This document shows positions 37,686 through 46,767 of a DNA stretch of 64,000 nt, in pieces; positions within the stretch are counted from its first letter, which is position 1; each line of letters starts with the position of its first letter. Source of the stretch: Roseburia sp. (GTDB lineage: Bacteria; Bacillota_A; Clostridia; Lachnospirales; Lachnospiraceae). The stretch is taken from assembly GCA_019411365.1 (NCBI GenBank), contig DXQT01000008.1, positions 1 through 64,000 of the forward strand, in the 5' to 3' direction. The notes under the pieces are model-generated. The model searched no databases, was not told the origin of the DNA, and worked only from the letters and a program-made list of their open reading frames with translations. The position numbers were made by a program, and so were the translations under genes.

Positions 37686-37776
37686 GACAATTGCGAAACT
37701 CATAAAAAACTAACTTGAATGTTTTTGTTAATTTCTCACAATTTAAGAAGATTAAGATGAGTTTCGCAATTGCCTA
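37686..37776. mobile_element. MITE-like hairpin element, short copy
   Basis: About 91 bp bounded by 16-bp perfect inverted repeats, CAATTGCGAAACTCAT (37688-37703) and its complement (37757-37772). It sits between the proB promoter region and the proB ribosome-binding site, so it would be transcribed in the proB leader. The inner sequence AACTTGAATGTTTTTGTT is shared with the longer copy at 62592-62814. No gene is inside. Confidence 0.6.
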
Positions 37777-37802
37777 TAGACGGTAGCATAAAGAGAGGCA
37801 GC

Positions 37803-38654
37803 ATGAGCGAGAAAGAATTTGATTTTACTAAGAAAAAAAGAGTAGTTGTAAAAATCGGTTCCTCTTCTTTGAACAGAGGAGAAACCGGAAATCTGAATTT
37901 TACGAAACTGGAACATCTGGTGCGTGAACTCTGTGATATGAGAAACCGCGGAATGGATGTATGTCTGGTAAGTTCCGGTGCAATTGCGGTGGGGCGGCAG
38001 ACAATCGGTCTGAATGAGCGGCCAAAGGATATTTCCACAAAGCAGGCATGTGCGGCGGTTGGACAGGCAAGACTCATGATGACATATCAGAGAATGTTTG
38101 CAGAGTACAACCAGATCGCAGGACAGATCCTGATGACAAAAAATACAATGGTAAACCCAGTGTCGAGAGAAAACGCCCAGAATACATTTGAGGAGCTATT
38201 TCGGCTTGGGGTAATCCCGATTGTAAATGAAAATGATACAGTTTCTACTTATGAAATGCAGTTTGGTGACAATGATACATTGTCAGCAATCGTTTCTTCT
38301 CTGGTAGGAGCAGACCTTTTGATCCTTTTGTCGGATATCGATGGTTTGTTTACGGATGATCCGCATAAAAATCCAGACGCAAAATTAATTAAAGTAGTAG
38401 ATAAGATAGACACGAAACTGCTTGGCATGGCGAAAGGTTCTACTGGAAGTGATGTCGGAACCGGCGGCATGGCGACAAAACTCACCGCGGCAAAGATTGC
38501 AACGCTTTCCGGTGCAGATATGGTCATTGCCAATGGCGTGGATGTCTGCATTTTACATCATATTATTGATGATGATTTTACAGGAACAATTTTTAAAGCC
38601 GATAAGAGCGAAAGCTTTCATATCGCAGATTTTATAATGGAGACAATAGGATAA
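37803..38654 (+). CDS. proB: Glutamate 5-kinase (without PUA domain)
   Basis: First step of proline synthesis, 283 residues. The amino-acid-kinase domain is complete (VVVKIGSSSLNRGETGN at the N terminus, NENDTVSTYEMQFGDND, LLSDIDGLFTDDPHKNP, GTGGMATKLTAAKIA). The C-terminal PUA domain found in E. coli ProB is absent, as in several Clostridia. The start at 37803 has AGAGAGG upstream; the in-frame ATG at 37770 falls in the repeat element. proA lies two genes downstream. Confidence 0.95.
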   Translation: MSEKEFDFTKKKRVVVKIGSSSLNRGETGNLNFTKLEHLVRELCDMRNRGMDVCLVSSGAIAVGRQTIGLNERPKDISTKQACAAVGQARLMMTYQRMFAEYNQIAGQILMTKNTMVNPVSRENAQNTFEELFRLGVIPIVNENDTVSTYEMQFGDNDTLSAIVSSLVGADLLILLSDIDGLFTDDPHKNPDAKLIKVVDKIDTKLLGMAKGSTGSDVGTGGMATKLTAAKIATLSGADMVIANGVDVCILHHIIDDDFTGTIFKADKSESFHIADFIMETIG

Positions 38655-38881
38655 TGGAACAATCAAAAATCGACAGAATTAATGAGTTATACAGAAAATC
38701 AAAAGCCGAGGGACTGACCGAGGCGGAAAAAAAGGAACAGGCGCTTCTGCGCAAACAATTTGTGGCGGATGTGAAGAAGAATCTCACGGCACAGTTGAAT
38801 AATATTGATATCCAAAATGAGGATGGAACCATAGAAAACCTTGGTGAAAAATATGGAAACAAATCCAAAAAGCTTTCGTAA
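38654..38881 (+). CDS. DUF896 family protein (YnzC-like)
   Basis: A 75-residue protein with the DUF896 pattern: IDRINELYRKSKAEGLTEAE at the N terminus, then EQALLRKQFVADVKKNL. The B. subtilis relative YnzC forms a helical hairpin and is linked to the SOS operon; its function is not established. It overlaps proB by 1 base and the next gene by 29 bases, so it is tightly coupled inside the pro operon. Confidence 0.88.
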   Translation: MEQSKIDRINELYRKSKAEGLTEAEKKEQALLRKQFVADVKKNLTAQLNNIDIQNEDGTIENLGEKYGNKSKKLS

Positions 38882-39419
38882 GGAACATCTTGCAATCCGA
38901 AATGCAATGTCAGAGAAAGAGGTAGCGGAAAAAAGCGGTGTTATTGTAAAGAGGCTGCTTCAAACCGGCTGGTATCAAAATGCGCAGGAAATTTTTGCTT
39001 ATTATCCGTTGAAAAATGAGGTGGACTGCCGTGCATTGTTTTTACAGGCATGGTCAGATGGGAAAAAGATTGCACTTCCGAGAACAAGGGAAGAAAATCA
39101 GATGGATTTTTACTATATAGATGATTTTATGCAGTTGAAAGAGGGCGCATTTCATGTGATGGAACCAATGGAAAACTGTGTCAGGGCAGTTCCGGACAAA
39201 CAGCCGGTCATTGTTCCGGGAAGCGTGTTTGGCAGGGACGGCAGCCGTTATGGATATGGAAAGGGTTATTATGACCGCTTTTTTGCAAAAAATCCGAAGC
39301 TGAAACGATATGCGGTCTGTTATGCAAATCAGTTAGAAGAATCTTTGGTAACCGATATTTATGATGTCGAAATGCATGAAATATATACCGAGACAGAAGT
39401 GATCAGAAAGGGAGTATAG
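38853..39419 (+). CDS. 5-formyltetrahydrofolate cyclo-ligase
   Basis: ATP-dependent recycling of 5-formyl-THF to methenyl-THF. It has 188 residues: an N-terminal [19 protein letters not shown] helix, then [13 protein letters not shown], and the family signature [20 protein letters not shown] near residue 128. The ATG at 38853 lies inside the DUF896 gene and follows a GGTG; a TTG at 38841 is the only upstream alternative. Confidence 0.9.
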   Translation: METNPKSFRKEHLAIRNAMSEKEVAEKSGVIVKRLLQTGWYQNAQEIFAYYPLKNEVDCRALFLQAWSDGKKIALPRTREENQMDFYYIDDFMQLKEGAFHVMEPMENCVRAVPDKQPVIVPGSVFGRDGSRYGYGKGYYDRFFAKNPKLKRYAVCYANQLEESLVTDIYDVEMHEIYTETEVIRKGV

Positions 39420-39420
39420 A

Positions 39421-40686
39421 ATGGAATTATTGGAAATTTGTAAACAGGCAAAAGCAATTGCACCAAAAATTGGAATACTTGATACAAACACGAAAAATCA
39501 GGCACTTCTTGCAGTAGCAGATTTTTTAGTGAAAGAACAAAATTCCATTTTGGATGCCAACAAAATTGATATTGAGAATGGTAAGAAAAATCATATGCCG
39601 GAAGGGCTGCTTGATCGTCTGCTCTTGACAGAAGTGCGGATTGCGCAGATGGCGGAAGGACTGCGGCAGGTTGCAGCGCTGGATGATCCGATCGGGGAGG
39701 TCCTGGGAATGAAAAAAAGACCAAACGGACTTATGATTGGTCAGAAACGAGTACCGCTTGGCGTTGTCGGAATTATTTATGAGGCAAGACCAAACGTGAC
39801 GGCTGATGCATTTGCCCTTTGCTTTAAGACTGGAAATGTTGTGATTTTAAAGGGTGGCAGTGATGCGATTCATTCCAATATTGCAATCGTGGAGACAATC
39901 CGCAAAGCACTTGTAAAAGAGGGACTTCCAGAGCAGGTAATTGCTTTGATCGAGGATACATCGAGAGAGACAGCAGCAGCCTTTATGAAAATGAATGAAT
40001 ATGTGGATGTACTGATTCCAAGAGGCGGAGCAGGGCTGATCAAAGCTGTTGTAAATCAGGCAACAATCCCGGTCATTGAAACAGGAACCGGAAATTGTCA
40101 TATTTTTGTGGATGAGACTGCGGATTTTGATATGGCAATGGATATTATATTAAATGCCAAGACACAGAGGATTGGTGTGTGCAATGCATGTGAATCGCTT
40201 GTCATCCATGAAAAAATTGCGGATGCATTTCTTCCAAAATTAATGGAGCGTCTCGCAGAGAAAAACGTGGAAGTTCATGGAGACGAAAAAGTGATGCAGA
40301 TTGCAGAGGAAGGCTGCATGAAAAAAGAGCTGCTTGTTCCTGCAACCGAGGAGGACTGGGGCAGAGAGTATTTAGATTACAAACTTTCTGCGAAGACAGT
40401 TTCCTCCATTGATGAGGCTATTGCCCATATCAATCAATATAACACAGGACATTCCGAGGCAATCATCACAAACAATTATACCAATGCGGAGAAGTTCTTA
40501 AACGAGATCGATGCAGCTTGTGTTTATGTGAATGCCTCGACACGTTTTACCGATGGATTTGAGTTCGGATTTGGTGCGGAGATTGGAATTTCCACACAGA
40601 AGCTCCATGCGAGAGGACCGATGGGACTGATCGCCCTGACCAGCACAAAATATATTATTTACGGGAATGGACAGATCCGGAAATAA
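39421..40686 (+). CDS. proA: Glutamate-5-semialdehyde dehydrogenase (gamma-glutamyl phosphate reductase)
   Basis: Second step of proline synthesis. It has 421 residues of the aldehyde dehydrogenase fold, with [32 protein letters not shown], the catalytic Cys in [15 protein letters not shown], and [21 protein letters not shown] trimmed motifs near the C terminus. It ends the proB-DUF896-cyclo-ligase-proA operon, one base after the cyclo-ligase stop. Confidence 0.96.
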   Translation: MELLEICKQAKAIAPKIGILDTNTKNQALLAVADFLVKEQNSILDANKIDIENGKKNHMPEGLLDRLLLTEVRIAQMAEGLRQVAALDDPIGEVLGMKKRPNGLMIGQKRVPLGVVGIIYEARPNVTADAFALCFKTGNVVILKGGSDAIHSNIAIVETIRKALVKEGLPEQVIALIEDTSRETAAAFMKMNEYVDVLIPRGGAGLIKAVVNQATIPVIETGTGNCHIFVDETADFDMAMDIILNAKTQRIGVCNACESLVIHEKIADAFLPKLMERLAEKNVEVHGDEKVMQIAEEGCMKKELLVPATEEDWGREYLDYKLSAKTVSSIDEAIAHINQYNTGHSEAIITNNYTNAEKFLNEIDAACVYVNASTRFTDGFEFGFGAEIGISTQKLHARGPMGLIALTSTKYIIYGNGQIRK

Positions 40687-40709
40687 ATGATAAAATACTG
40701 ACTTGCGGT

Positions 40710-40766
40710 ATGTTCTATAAAAAAACAGAACATATGTTTGCTAAAGTGATAAAAGTATGCTATAAT
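40710..40766 (+). promoter_or_regulatory. Promoter of miaB-ruvAB with an upstream inverted repeat
   Basis: TTGCTA (40738-40743), a 17-bp spacer and TATAAT (40761-40766). Just upstream, TATGTTCT and AGAACATA (40710-40735) form an 8-bp inverted repeat with a 10-base A-rich gap. This may be an operator or a weak hairpin after proA. It is not a normal LexA box because the gap is too long. Confidence 0.7.
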
Positions 40767-40789
40767 TTAAGAAAAGATAGGATAATACA

Positions 40790-42232
40790 ATGAAAGAAAA
40801 GAGAAACATTACCATTATTGATAAAAAGCAGATTCCTTCCGAGGAGCCGGCAAGACAGTATTATTTCATGGATATTGCAAAAAAATATGTGGCAGAGTTA
40901 GCAGAGCAGAAGGGAGCACCGCTCACATTCTGTGTGACGACGTTCGGGTGCCAGATGAATGCCAGGGATTCCGAGAAGTTAGTCGGTATTCTGGAAAAAA
41001 TCGGTTATGTGGAAGCACCGGATGAAAAGGCCGATTTTGTCATTTATAATACCTGTACTGTTCGTGAGAATGCCAATAATAAGGTTTACGGCAGACTTGG
41101 TTACTTACATGGCTTTAAGAAAAAGAACCCATATATGATGATCGGACTCTGCGGATGTATGATGCAGGAGCCAACCGTTGTTGAAAAGATACAGAACAGT
41201 TATCGGTTTGTGGATCTGATTTTTGGAACCCACAATATTTATAAATTTGCAGAACTGATTGTGACAGCACTGGAGTCTGATTCCATGACAATTGATATCT
41301 GGAAAGATACTGACAAGATTGTGGAAGACCTTCCGGTCGAGCGGAAGTATTCCTTTAAATCTGGTGTGAATATCATGTTCGGCTGCAATAATTTCTGTAG
41401 CTACTGTATCGTTCCTTACGTGCGTGGACGTGAGCGAAGCCGTGAGCCGAAAGAGATCGTGCGTGAGATCGAACATTTAGTGCAGGACGGCGTTGTGGAA
41501 GTGATGCTGCTGGGACAGAATGTCAATTCTTATGGCAGGAATCTGGAACATCCGATGACGTTTGCACAGCTTTTGCAGGAGATTGAAAAGATCGAGGGAC
41601 TGGAGCGTATTCGGTTTATGACTTCCCATCCGAAGGATTTATCGGATGAACTGATCGAAGTGATGAAGAATTCCAAAAAAATCTGCAATCACCTTCATTT
41701 GCCATTGCAGTCTGGAAGCAGCCGCATTTTAAAAATCATGAACCGTCATTATGACAAGGAACATTATCTGGAATTAGTGGATAAGATCGGGGCGGCAGTG
41801 CCGGATATTGCACTTACAACCGATATTATCGTAGGTTTCCCGGGAGAGACCGAGGAAGATTTTGAGGAGACGATGGATGTTGTGCGCAGAGTCCGCTATG
41901 ACAGTGCGTTTACGTTTATATATTCCAAGAGAACCGGGACACCGGCAGCGACAATGGATGACCAGATTCCGGAAGAGGTGATCAAGGAACGATTTGACCG
42001 TCTGCTGCATGAGGTTCAGACAATTTCTGCTGAGAAAGCGGGAAAACTTACAGGTCAGACACTTCCAGTATTAGTTGAGGAAGTGAACGGACAGGATACA
42101 TCTCTTGTCACCGGAAAACTGACTAATAATTCAACGGTACATTTCCCGGGAACGGCGGACATGATTGGAACGATTCAGAATGTTGTGCTTGAGGAATGTA
42201 AAGGATTCTATTACATTGGCAGACTTGCTTAA
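40790..42232 (+). CDS. miaB: tRNA-2-methylthio-N6-dimethylallyladenosine synthase
   Basis: Radical SAM methylthiotransferase acting on A37 of tRNAs. It has 480 residues: the N-terminal UPF0004 domain with TFGCQMNARDSEKLVGIL and NTCTVRENANNKVYGRLG, the radical SAM site CNNFCSYCIVPYVRGRERSR near residue 200, and a C-terminal TRAM domain. Its substrate depends on the isoprenoid pathway that includes ispH at 28186. Confidence 0.95.
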   Translation: MKEKRNITIIDKKQIPSEEPARQYYFMDIAKKYVAELAEQKGAPLTFCVTTFGCQMNARDSEKLVGILEKIGYVEAPDEKADFVIYNTCTVRENANNKVYGRLGYLHGFKKKNPYMMIGLCGCMMQEPTVVEKIQNSYRFVDLIFGTHNIYKFAELIVTALESDSMTIDIWKDTDKIVEDLPVERKYSFKSGVNIMFGCNNFCSYCIVPYVRGRERSREPKEIVREIEHLVQDGVVEVMLLGQNVNSYGRNLEHPMTFAQLLQEIEKIEGLERIRFMTSHPKDLSDELIEVMKNSKKICNHLHLPLQSGSSRILKIMNRHYDKEHYLELVDKIGAAVPDIALTTDIIVGFPGETEEDFEETMDVVRRVRYDSAFTFIYSKRTGTPAATMDDQIPEEVIKERFDRLLHEVQTISAEKAGKLTGQTLPVLVEEVNGQDTSLVTGKLTNNSTVHFPGTADMIGTIQNVVLEECKGFYYIGRLA

Positions 42233-42259
42233 TGATTCGTGAAAGCAGGATAAAAAAGG

Positions 42260-42871
42260 ATGTATGCATATATAAAAGGAACATTAGAAGAGACAGGTGA
42301 AGATTATATCGTGGTCGAGGCTGGCGGGATCGGGTATCAGATCTTTACGACCGGTCAGACCTTTCAGTATCTTCCGTCCATGGGGGAAGAGGTAAAAGTT
42401 TATACTTATCTGCATGTGCGGGAGGATGCGATGATCTTATTTGGTTTTCTCACCAAGGATGATCTGTTTGTGTTCAGACTCCTGCTTGGAGTGAGCGGGA
42501 TTGGACCGAAGGGCGCACTTGCGATCCTCTCTGTCATGACGACAGATGACCTCCGGTTTGCTGTGCTTGGCGATGATGCAAAGGCAATCGCAAAAGCACC
42601 GGGTGTCGGAGCAAAGACGGCACAGCGTCTGATTCTGGAATTAAAAGATAAATTGAGCCTTGAGGATGCGTTTGAACAGAAGTTAGCGAAGAATGACAAC
42701 CCGGTTCAAAACAAAGCCAAAGGAGCCAAGAATGAGGCTATCGAGGCACTGGTTGCGCTGGGTTATTCCTCCTCAGAGGCATTAAAAGCATTAAACGGTA
42801 TTGAGATTACAGATGATACCGATGTGGAAGACATCTTAAAGGCTGCATTGAAAAATATGGCTTTTATGTAA
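42260..42871 (+). CDS. ruvA: Holliday junction branch migration protein RuvA
   Basis: Tetrameric junction-binding protein of 203 residues. Domain I OB fold starts at MYAYIKGTLEE; the helix-hairpin-helix motifs are LLGVSGIGPKGALAIL and KAPGVGAKTAQRLILELK; domain III (EAIEALVALGYSSSEA) contacts RuvB. ruvB follows after 15 bases. Confidence 0.96.
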   Translation: MYAYIKGTLEETGEDYIVVEAGGIGYQIFTTGQTFQYLPSMGEEVKVYTYLHVREDAMILFGFLTKDDLFVFRLLLGVSGIGPKGALAILSVMTTDDLRFAVLGDDAKAIAKAPGVGAKTAQRLILELKDKLSLEDAFEQKLAKNDNPVQNKAKGAKNEAIEALVALGYSSSEALKALNGIEITDDTDVEDILKAALKNMAFM

Positions 42872-42886
42872 AAAAGGACAGGTAAC

Positions 42887-43879
42887 ATGGAAAAGAGAGT
42901 AATTTCCACTCAGGTTCAGGATGAGGATATTAAAATTGAAAAAAATCTAAGACCGCAGACGTTAGACGATTACATTGGGCAGCAGAAAGCCAAGAAGAAT
43001 TTAAAGGTTTATATCGAAGCGGCAAAACAGCGTGGAGAGTCTTTAGATCATGTCCTGTTTTTTGGACCTCCGGGACTTGGCAAGACAACGTTGGCGGGCA
43101 TTATTGCAAATGAGATGGGAACTCACATGAAGATCACTTCGGGACCTGCAATTGGAAAGCCGGGTGAGATGGCGGCAATCTTAAGTAATTTGCAGGAGGG
43201 GGATATTCTGTTCGTGGATGAGATTCATCGCTTGAACCGTCAGGTGGAAGAGGTGCTCTATCCGGCTATGGAGGATTACGTGATCGATATTATGATCGGA
43301 AAAGGGGCTACCGCACGTTCCATCCGTCTTGAACTTCCGAAGTTTACACTGGTAGGGGCAACGACAAGGGCAGGTCTTTTGTCTGCACCGCTCCGGGACA
43401 GGTTTGGTGTGATCCATCATCTTGAATTTTACACGGTGGATGAATTGAAAACCATTATTATCCATTCGGCAGAGAAGTTAGGTGTTGAGATTGACGAGGA
43501 TGGAGCCTACGAGCTTGCGAGAAGATCAAGAGGAACACCTCGTCTTGCAAATCGGCTGTTAAAACGCGTCAGAGATTTTGCGGAAGTGAAATATGACGGA
43601 AAGATCACAAAAGATGTTGCTTCTTTTGCGTTAGATCTTTTGGAAGTCGACAAGTTTGGTCTTGATCAGAATGACAGGAATATCCTGATGACAATTATTG
43701 AAAAGTTTCAGGGAGGACCGGTGGGACTGGATACACTGGCAGCTTCCATCGGGGAGGATTCCGGAACGATCGAAGATGTCTACGAGCCGTATCTTGTCCA
43801 GAACGGTTTTGTGATCCGGACACCAAAGGGCAGAATGGTAACAGATCTTGCCTATCAGCATTTTGGAATTGAAAAATAG
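42887..43879 (+). CDS. ruvB: Holliday junction helicase RuvB
   Basis: AAA+ motor of branch migration, 330 residues. It has [18 protein letters not shown], Walker [12 protein letters not shown] (about residue 60), Walker B DEIHRL, sensor 1 [20 protein letters not shown], and a C-terminal winged helix with [16 protein letters not shown]. Confidence 0.97.
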   Translation: MEKRVISTQVQDEDIKIEKNLRPQTLDDYIGQQKAKKNLKVYIEAAKQRGESLDHVLFFGPPGLGKTTLAGIIANEMGTHMKITSGPAIGKPGEMAAILSNLQEGDILFVDEIHRLNRQVEEVLYPAMEDYVIDIMIGKGATARSIRLELPKFTLVGATTRAGLLSAPLRDRFGVIHHLEFYTVDELKTIIIHSAEKLGVEIDEDGAYELARRSRGTPRLANRLLKRVRDFAEVKYDGKITKDVASFALDLLEVDKFGLDQNDRNILMTIIEKFQGGPVGLDTLAASIGEDSGTIEDVYEPYLVQNGFVIRTPKGRMVTDLAYQHFGIEK

Positions 43880-43891
43880 TGCAAGTTGTTA

Positions 43892-43920
43892 TTGCTTTTA
43901 CAATATCTTGCTTATATAAT
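43892..43920 (+). promoter_or_regulatory. Promoter of zapA
   Basis: TTGCTT (43892-43897), a 17-bp spacer and TATAAT (43915-43920), 67 bases before the start codon. Confidence 0.7.
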
Positions 43921-43986
43921 ATATAACATATACTATAGCTTGTACGTATATTGGGAAAGGCAAAAGCCTGCCGGGAGGAGATCGTT

Positions 43987-44493
43987 ATGTCTGAGAAGTC
44001 CAGTGCTGAAGTGATCATTGGCGGTAAAGTTTATACTTTAAGCGGCTATGAGGGAGAAGAATACCTACAGAAAGTAGCGGCTTATATCAACAATAAAATA
44101 AATGAGTTTGATTCCATGGAAGACTATCGGAGATTTCCAACGGATATGAAGGCAACTCTGTTACAGTTGAATATTGCGGATGATTATTTTAAGGCAAAAG
44201 CACAGGTGGAGAAGTTAGAACAGGATATTGAGATGAAGGATCGTGAGATTTATAATCTGAAGCATGATCTGATCTCAAACCAGATTAAAACCGAGAGCGA
44301 TGAGAAGACTCTGACAGAATTGCAGGCTGAGAATAAAGAACTTCTGTTGAGCAAAGCCAAATTAGAGGCTGCGAACAAAGAACTTCTGTTAAACAAAACA
44401 AAACTGGAGGCTTCTTTAGAGGATGCCCTGCTTGGAAAAGTTCCTGGTGCAAAGAAGCACGGAGAAGAAAAGAACGCAAAAAAAGAAGAATAG
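43987..44493 (+). CDS. zapA: Cell division protein ZapA with extended coiled coil
   Basis: FtsZ-ring-associated protein. The first 90 residues match ZapA (EVIIGGKVYTLSGYEGEEYL, VAAYINNKINEF). A long coiled coil follows, containing a 14-residue unit that occurs twice in tandem (ENKELLLSKAKLE type). The total of 168 residues is longer than typical ZapA (about 85-110). The start at 43987 follows GGGAGGAG; the in-frame ATG at 43951 is rejected for lack of a site. A terminator follows. Confidence 0.88.
   Translation: MSEKSSAEVIIGGKVYTLSGYEGEEYLQKVAAYINNKINEFDSMEDYRRFPTDMKATLLQLNIADDYFKAKAQVEKLEQDIEMKDREIYNLKHDLISNQIKTESDEKTLTELQAENKELLLSKAKLEAANKELLLNKTKLEASLEDALLGKVPGAKKHGEEKNAKKEE
44326..44409 (+). 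repeat. Two tandem 42-bp repeats inside zapA
   Basis: Units at 44326-44367 and 44368-44409 both encode an (A)xNKELLLxKxKLE block. The DNA copies share GAACTTCTGTT and differ mainly at third positions, so the duplication is not very recent. Such repeats could vary in number between strains and change coiled-coil length. Confidence 0.8.
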
Positions 44494-44497
44494 ATAC

Positions 44498-44523
44498 GGG
44501 GACGATTTTATCGTCCCTTTTTC
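44498..44523 (+). terminator. Terminator of zapA
   Basis: Stem GGGACGA / TCGTCCC with a short T-rich loop, followed by TTTTTCC. Confidence 0.88.
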
Positions 44524-44565
44524 CTTATAGACAATGTTCAGGTTTGAAAATAAACAGGTGAAAAG

Positions 44566-46764
44566 ATGAAAAAAAATCAGTTAGAATTATTAGCACCGGC
44601 CGGTTCGTATGATATTTTCAGGGCGGTACTAAATGCAGGGGCAGACGCTGTGTACGTGGGTGGCGGACAGTTCGGCGCCAGGGCATATGCCAATAATTTT
44701 TCCGAGGAAGAACTGCTCCGTGCAATTGACGAAGCGCATATTCATGGAAAACAACTCTATCTTACCGTAAATACGCTGTTGAAAGAAGAAGAGTTAGAAG
44801 CTCAGTTATATGACTATCTGCGCCCATATTATGAGCAGGGATTAGATGCTGTGATCGTGCAGGATATGGGGGCTTTTCAGTTTATCCGTGAGTATTTTCC
44901 GAAAATGGATATTCACACAAGTACCCAGATGACTATCTGTAACCGTTATGGTGCGGAAATGATGAAAGAGCTTGGCGCAACAAGAGTCGTGACAGCGCGT
45001 GAGATGTCGTTTGCGGAGATTAAGGATATTGCCGATCATGTGGATATCGAGATCGAAAGTTTTGTGCATGGAGCATTGTGTTACTGTTATTCCGGACAGT
45101 GTCTGCTCAGCAGTATGCTTGGAGGCAGGAGCGGAAACCGCGGCAGATGTGCGCAGCCATGCAGGCTTCCCTATGAAGTTTACGATGCGAAGCGGAAAAA
45201 AATTGCCTGTGAGCCATTTGTGTTAAGCCCGAAAGATCTCTGCACGATCGAGGATATCCCAAAGCTTGCAGAGAGCGGTATTTTCTCGTTTAAAATTGAA
45301 GGCAGAATGAAACAGGCAGAATATGCTGCCGGTGTTGTGTCTGTCTATCGCAGATATATGGATCGATATTTCGAATATGGTGCGAAAGACTATCATGTAT
45401 CCAAAGAGGATATGCAAAAGCTTTATGACTTTGGAAACCGGAGTGGTTTTACGAAGGGTTATTATGAGAAACATAATGGAAAAGATATGATTACGTTCCA
45501 GAAACCAAACCATGCAAAAGGAAATGAAGCGCTTCAGGAGAAAGTCAGGGAAGATTTTTGCCGTGGTGAAATAAAAGAAAAAATCAATGGAAATTTAATA
45601 TTATCCCAAGATTCGTCTGCTATACTGGACGTGACAATGGGCGATCTTCGTTATACAGCATGCGGTGATGTGGTACAGCCTGCATTAAAGCAGCCTTTAT
45701 CCATGGAAAAGGTACGTGAGAACATGGAGAAAACAGGAAACACGCCGTTTGAGTTTGAGAATCTTACCATTGCGATGAGGGATGCCATTTTCCTTCCGAT
45801 GAAATCCTTAAACCAGCTCAGAAGAGATGCGTTAGAAGGACTGGAAAAGCTTTGTGTGGAACAGTTCCGCAGGGAGGTGGAACAGGTGGATTATGCCGGA
45901 ATGAAGGCGCAGGAGAGTACAGCCGGTACACCAGAGAAATATTTGTCTGCTCTGACAGAGCAGAGATGTCAGTTACAGCCGCTTTTGGAGAATGAACTGG
46001 TTTCTGATATTTATCTGAATCAGGCCTGCTACCGCAGAAAGGATTTGTGGGAAGAATTAAAAGCGGATATTGCAAAAATCCATGCGGCGGGGAAAAAGGC
46101 ATATTATGTGTTTCCATCTGTTTTTCGGAAAAATACCTCGGATTTTTATCTGGGATCCCTGAAAAAACTGAACGGCTGTTCTGTGGATGGAGTGGTGGTA
46201 AAGAGTCTGGATGCAGCCTGGTTTGTACACAGGTATCTGCCGCAGATGCCAATGATCCTGGATCAGGGGCTTTATACTTACAATCACAGGGCACAGGAAA
46301 TATTGCGTGAGTTTTGTCCAATCCGTATGACGGCACCTTACGAATTAAATCGTGGAGAACTGAAAAAGAGGGATAATGCAGACAGCGAGGTGGTACTTTA
46401 TGGATATCTCCCGTTGATGACATCGGCGCAGTGTGTGCATGCCAATACCGGAAAATGTGATACGACATCCGTAGTAACATATTTAAAAGACCGCTATGGA
46501 AAATTTTTCCCGGTCAAAAATAACTGTATGGAATGTTATAATACCATTTATAATACGACGCCATTGATGTTGTTTGGCTATGGGAAGGAGCTGCAAAAAG
46601 CAGATTTTTCCAACTTCAGACTGAACTTTACAGTGGAGAGTGAGGAGGAAGTGCGGCAGATCCTTGCGATTTATGAGACTGTATTTTATGAGGGAAGAAA
46701 AAACCTCGCAGATGTGTACCAGGGGGAGTATACCAATGGTCATTATAAAAGAGGAGTAGAGTAA
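44566..46764 (+). CDS. U32 family peptidase-like protein (RlhA-type, with DUF3656 region)
   Basis: A 732-residue protein. The N-terminal U32 domain has LLAPAGSYDIFRAVLNAGAD and the signature ESFVHGALCYCYSGQCLLSS followed by GGRSGNRGRCAQPCR (about residues 165-200); conserved Cys continue near the C terminus (NNCMECYNTI). The middle part fits the DUF3656 region found in E. coli RlhA, which hydroxylates C2501 of 23S rRNA. Despite the family name it may therefore be an RNA-modifying enzyme; that is an inference. Confidence 0.85.
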   Translation: MKKNQLELLAPAGSYDIFRAVLNAGADAVYVGGGQFGARAYANNFSEEELLRAIDEAHIHGKQLYLTVNTLLKEEELEAQLYDYLRPYYEQGLDAVIVQDMGAFQFIREYFPKMDIHTSTQMTICNRYGAEMMKELGATRVVTAREMSFAEIKDIADHVDIEIESFVHGALCYCYSGQCLLSSMLGGRSGNRGRCAQPCRLPYEVYDAKRKKIACEPFVLSPKDLCTIEDIPKLAESGIFSFKIEGRMKQAEYAAGVVSVYRRYMDRYFEYGAKDYHVSKEDMQKLYDFGNRSGFTKGYYEKHNGKDMITFQKPNHAKGNEALQEKVREDFCRGEIKEKINGNLILSQDSSAILDVTMGDLRYTACGDVVQPALKQPLSMEKVRENMEKTGNTPFEFENLTIAMRDAIFLPMKSLNQLRRDALEGLEKLCVEQFRREVEQVDYAGMKAQESTAGTPEKYLSALTEQRCQLQPLLENELVSDIYLNQACYRRKDLWEELKADIAKIHAAGKKAYYVFPSVFRKNTSDFYLGSLKKLNGCSVDGVVVKSLDAAWFVHRYLPQMPMILDQGLYTYNHRAQEILREFCPIRMTAPYELNRGELKKRDNADSEVVLYGYLPLMTSAQCVHANTGKCDTTSVVTYLKDRYGKFFPVKNNCMECYNTIYNTTPLMLFGYGKELQKADFSNFRLNFTVESEEEVRQILAIYETVFYEGRKNLADVYQGEYTNGHYKRGVE

Positions 46765-46767
46765 AAC

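Noticed and set aside
40710..40735. LexA box before miaB-ruvAB
   Set aside because: The TGTTCT/AGAACA arms suggest it, but the 10-base gap does not match the short-gap Gram-positive LexA sites.
45818..46480. 220-residue minus-strand ORF
   Set aside because: Fully antisense to the U32 gene, Pro/His/Ser-rich shadow frame without start signals.
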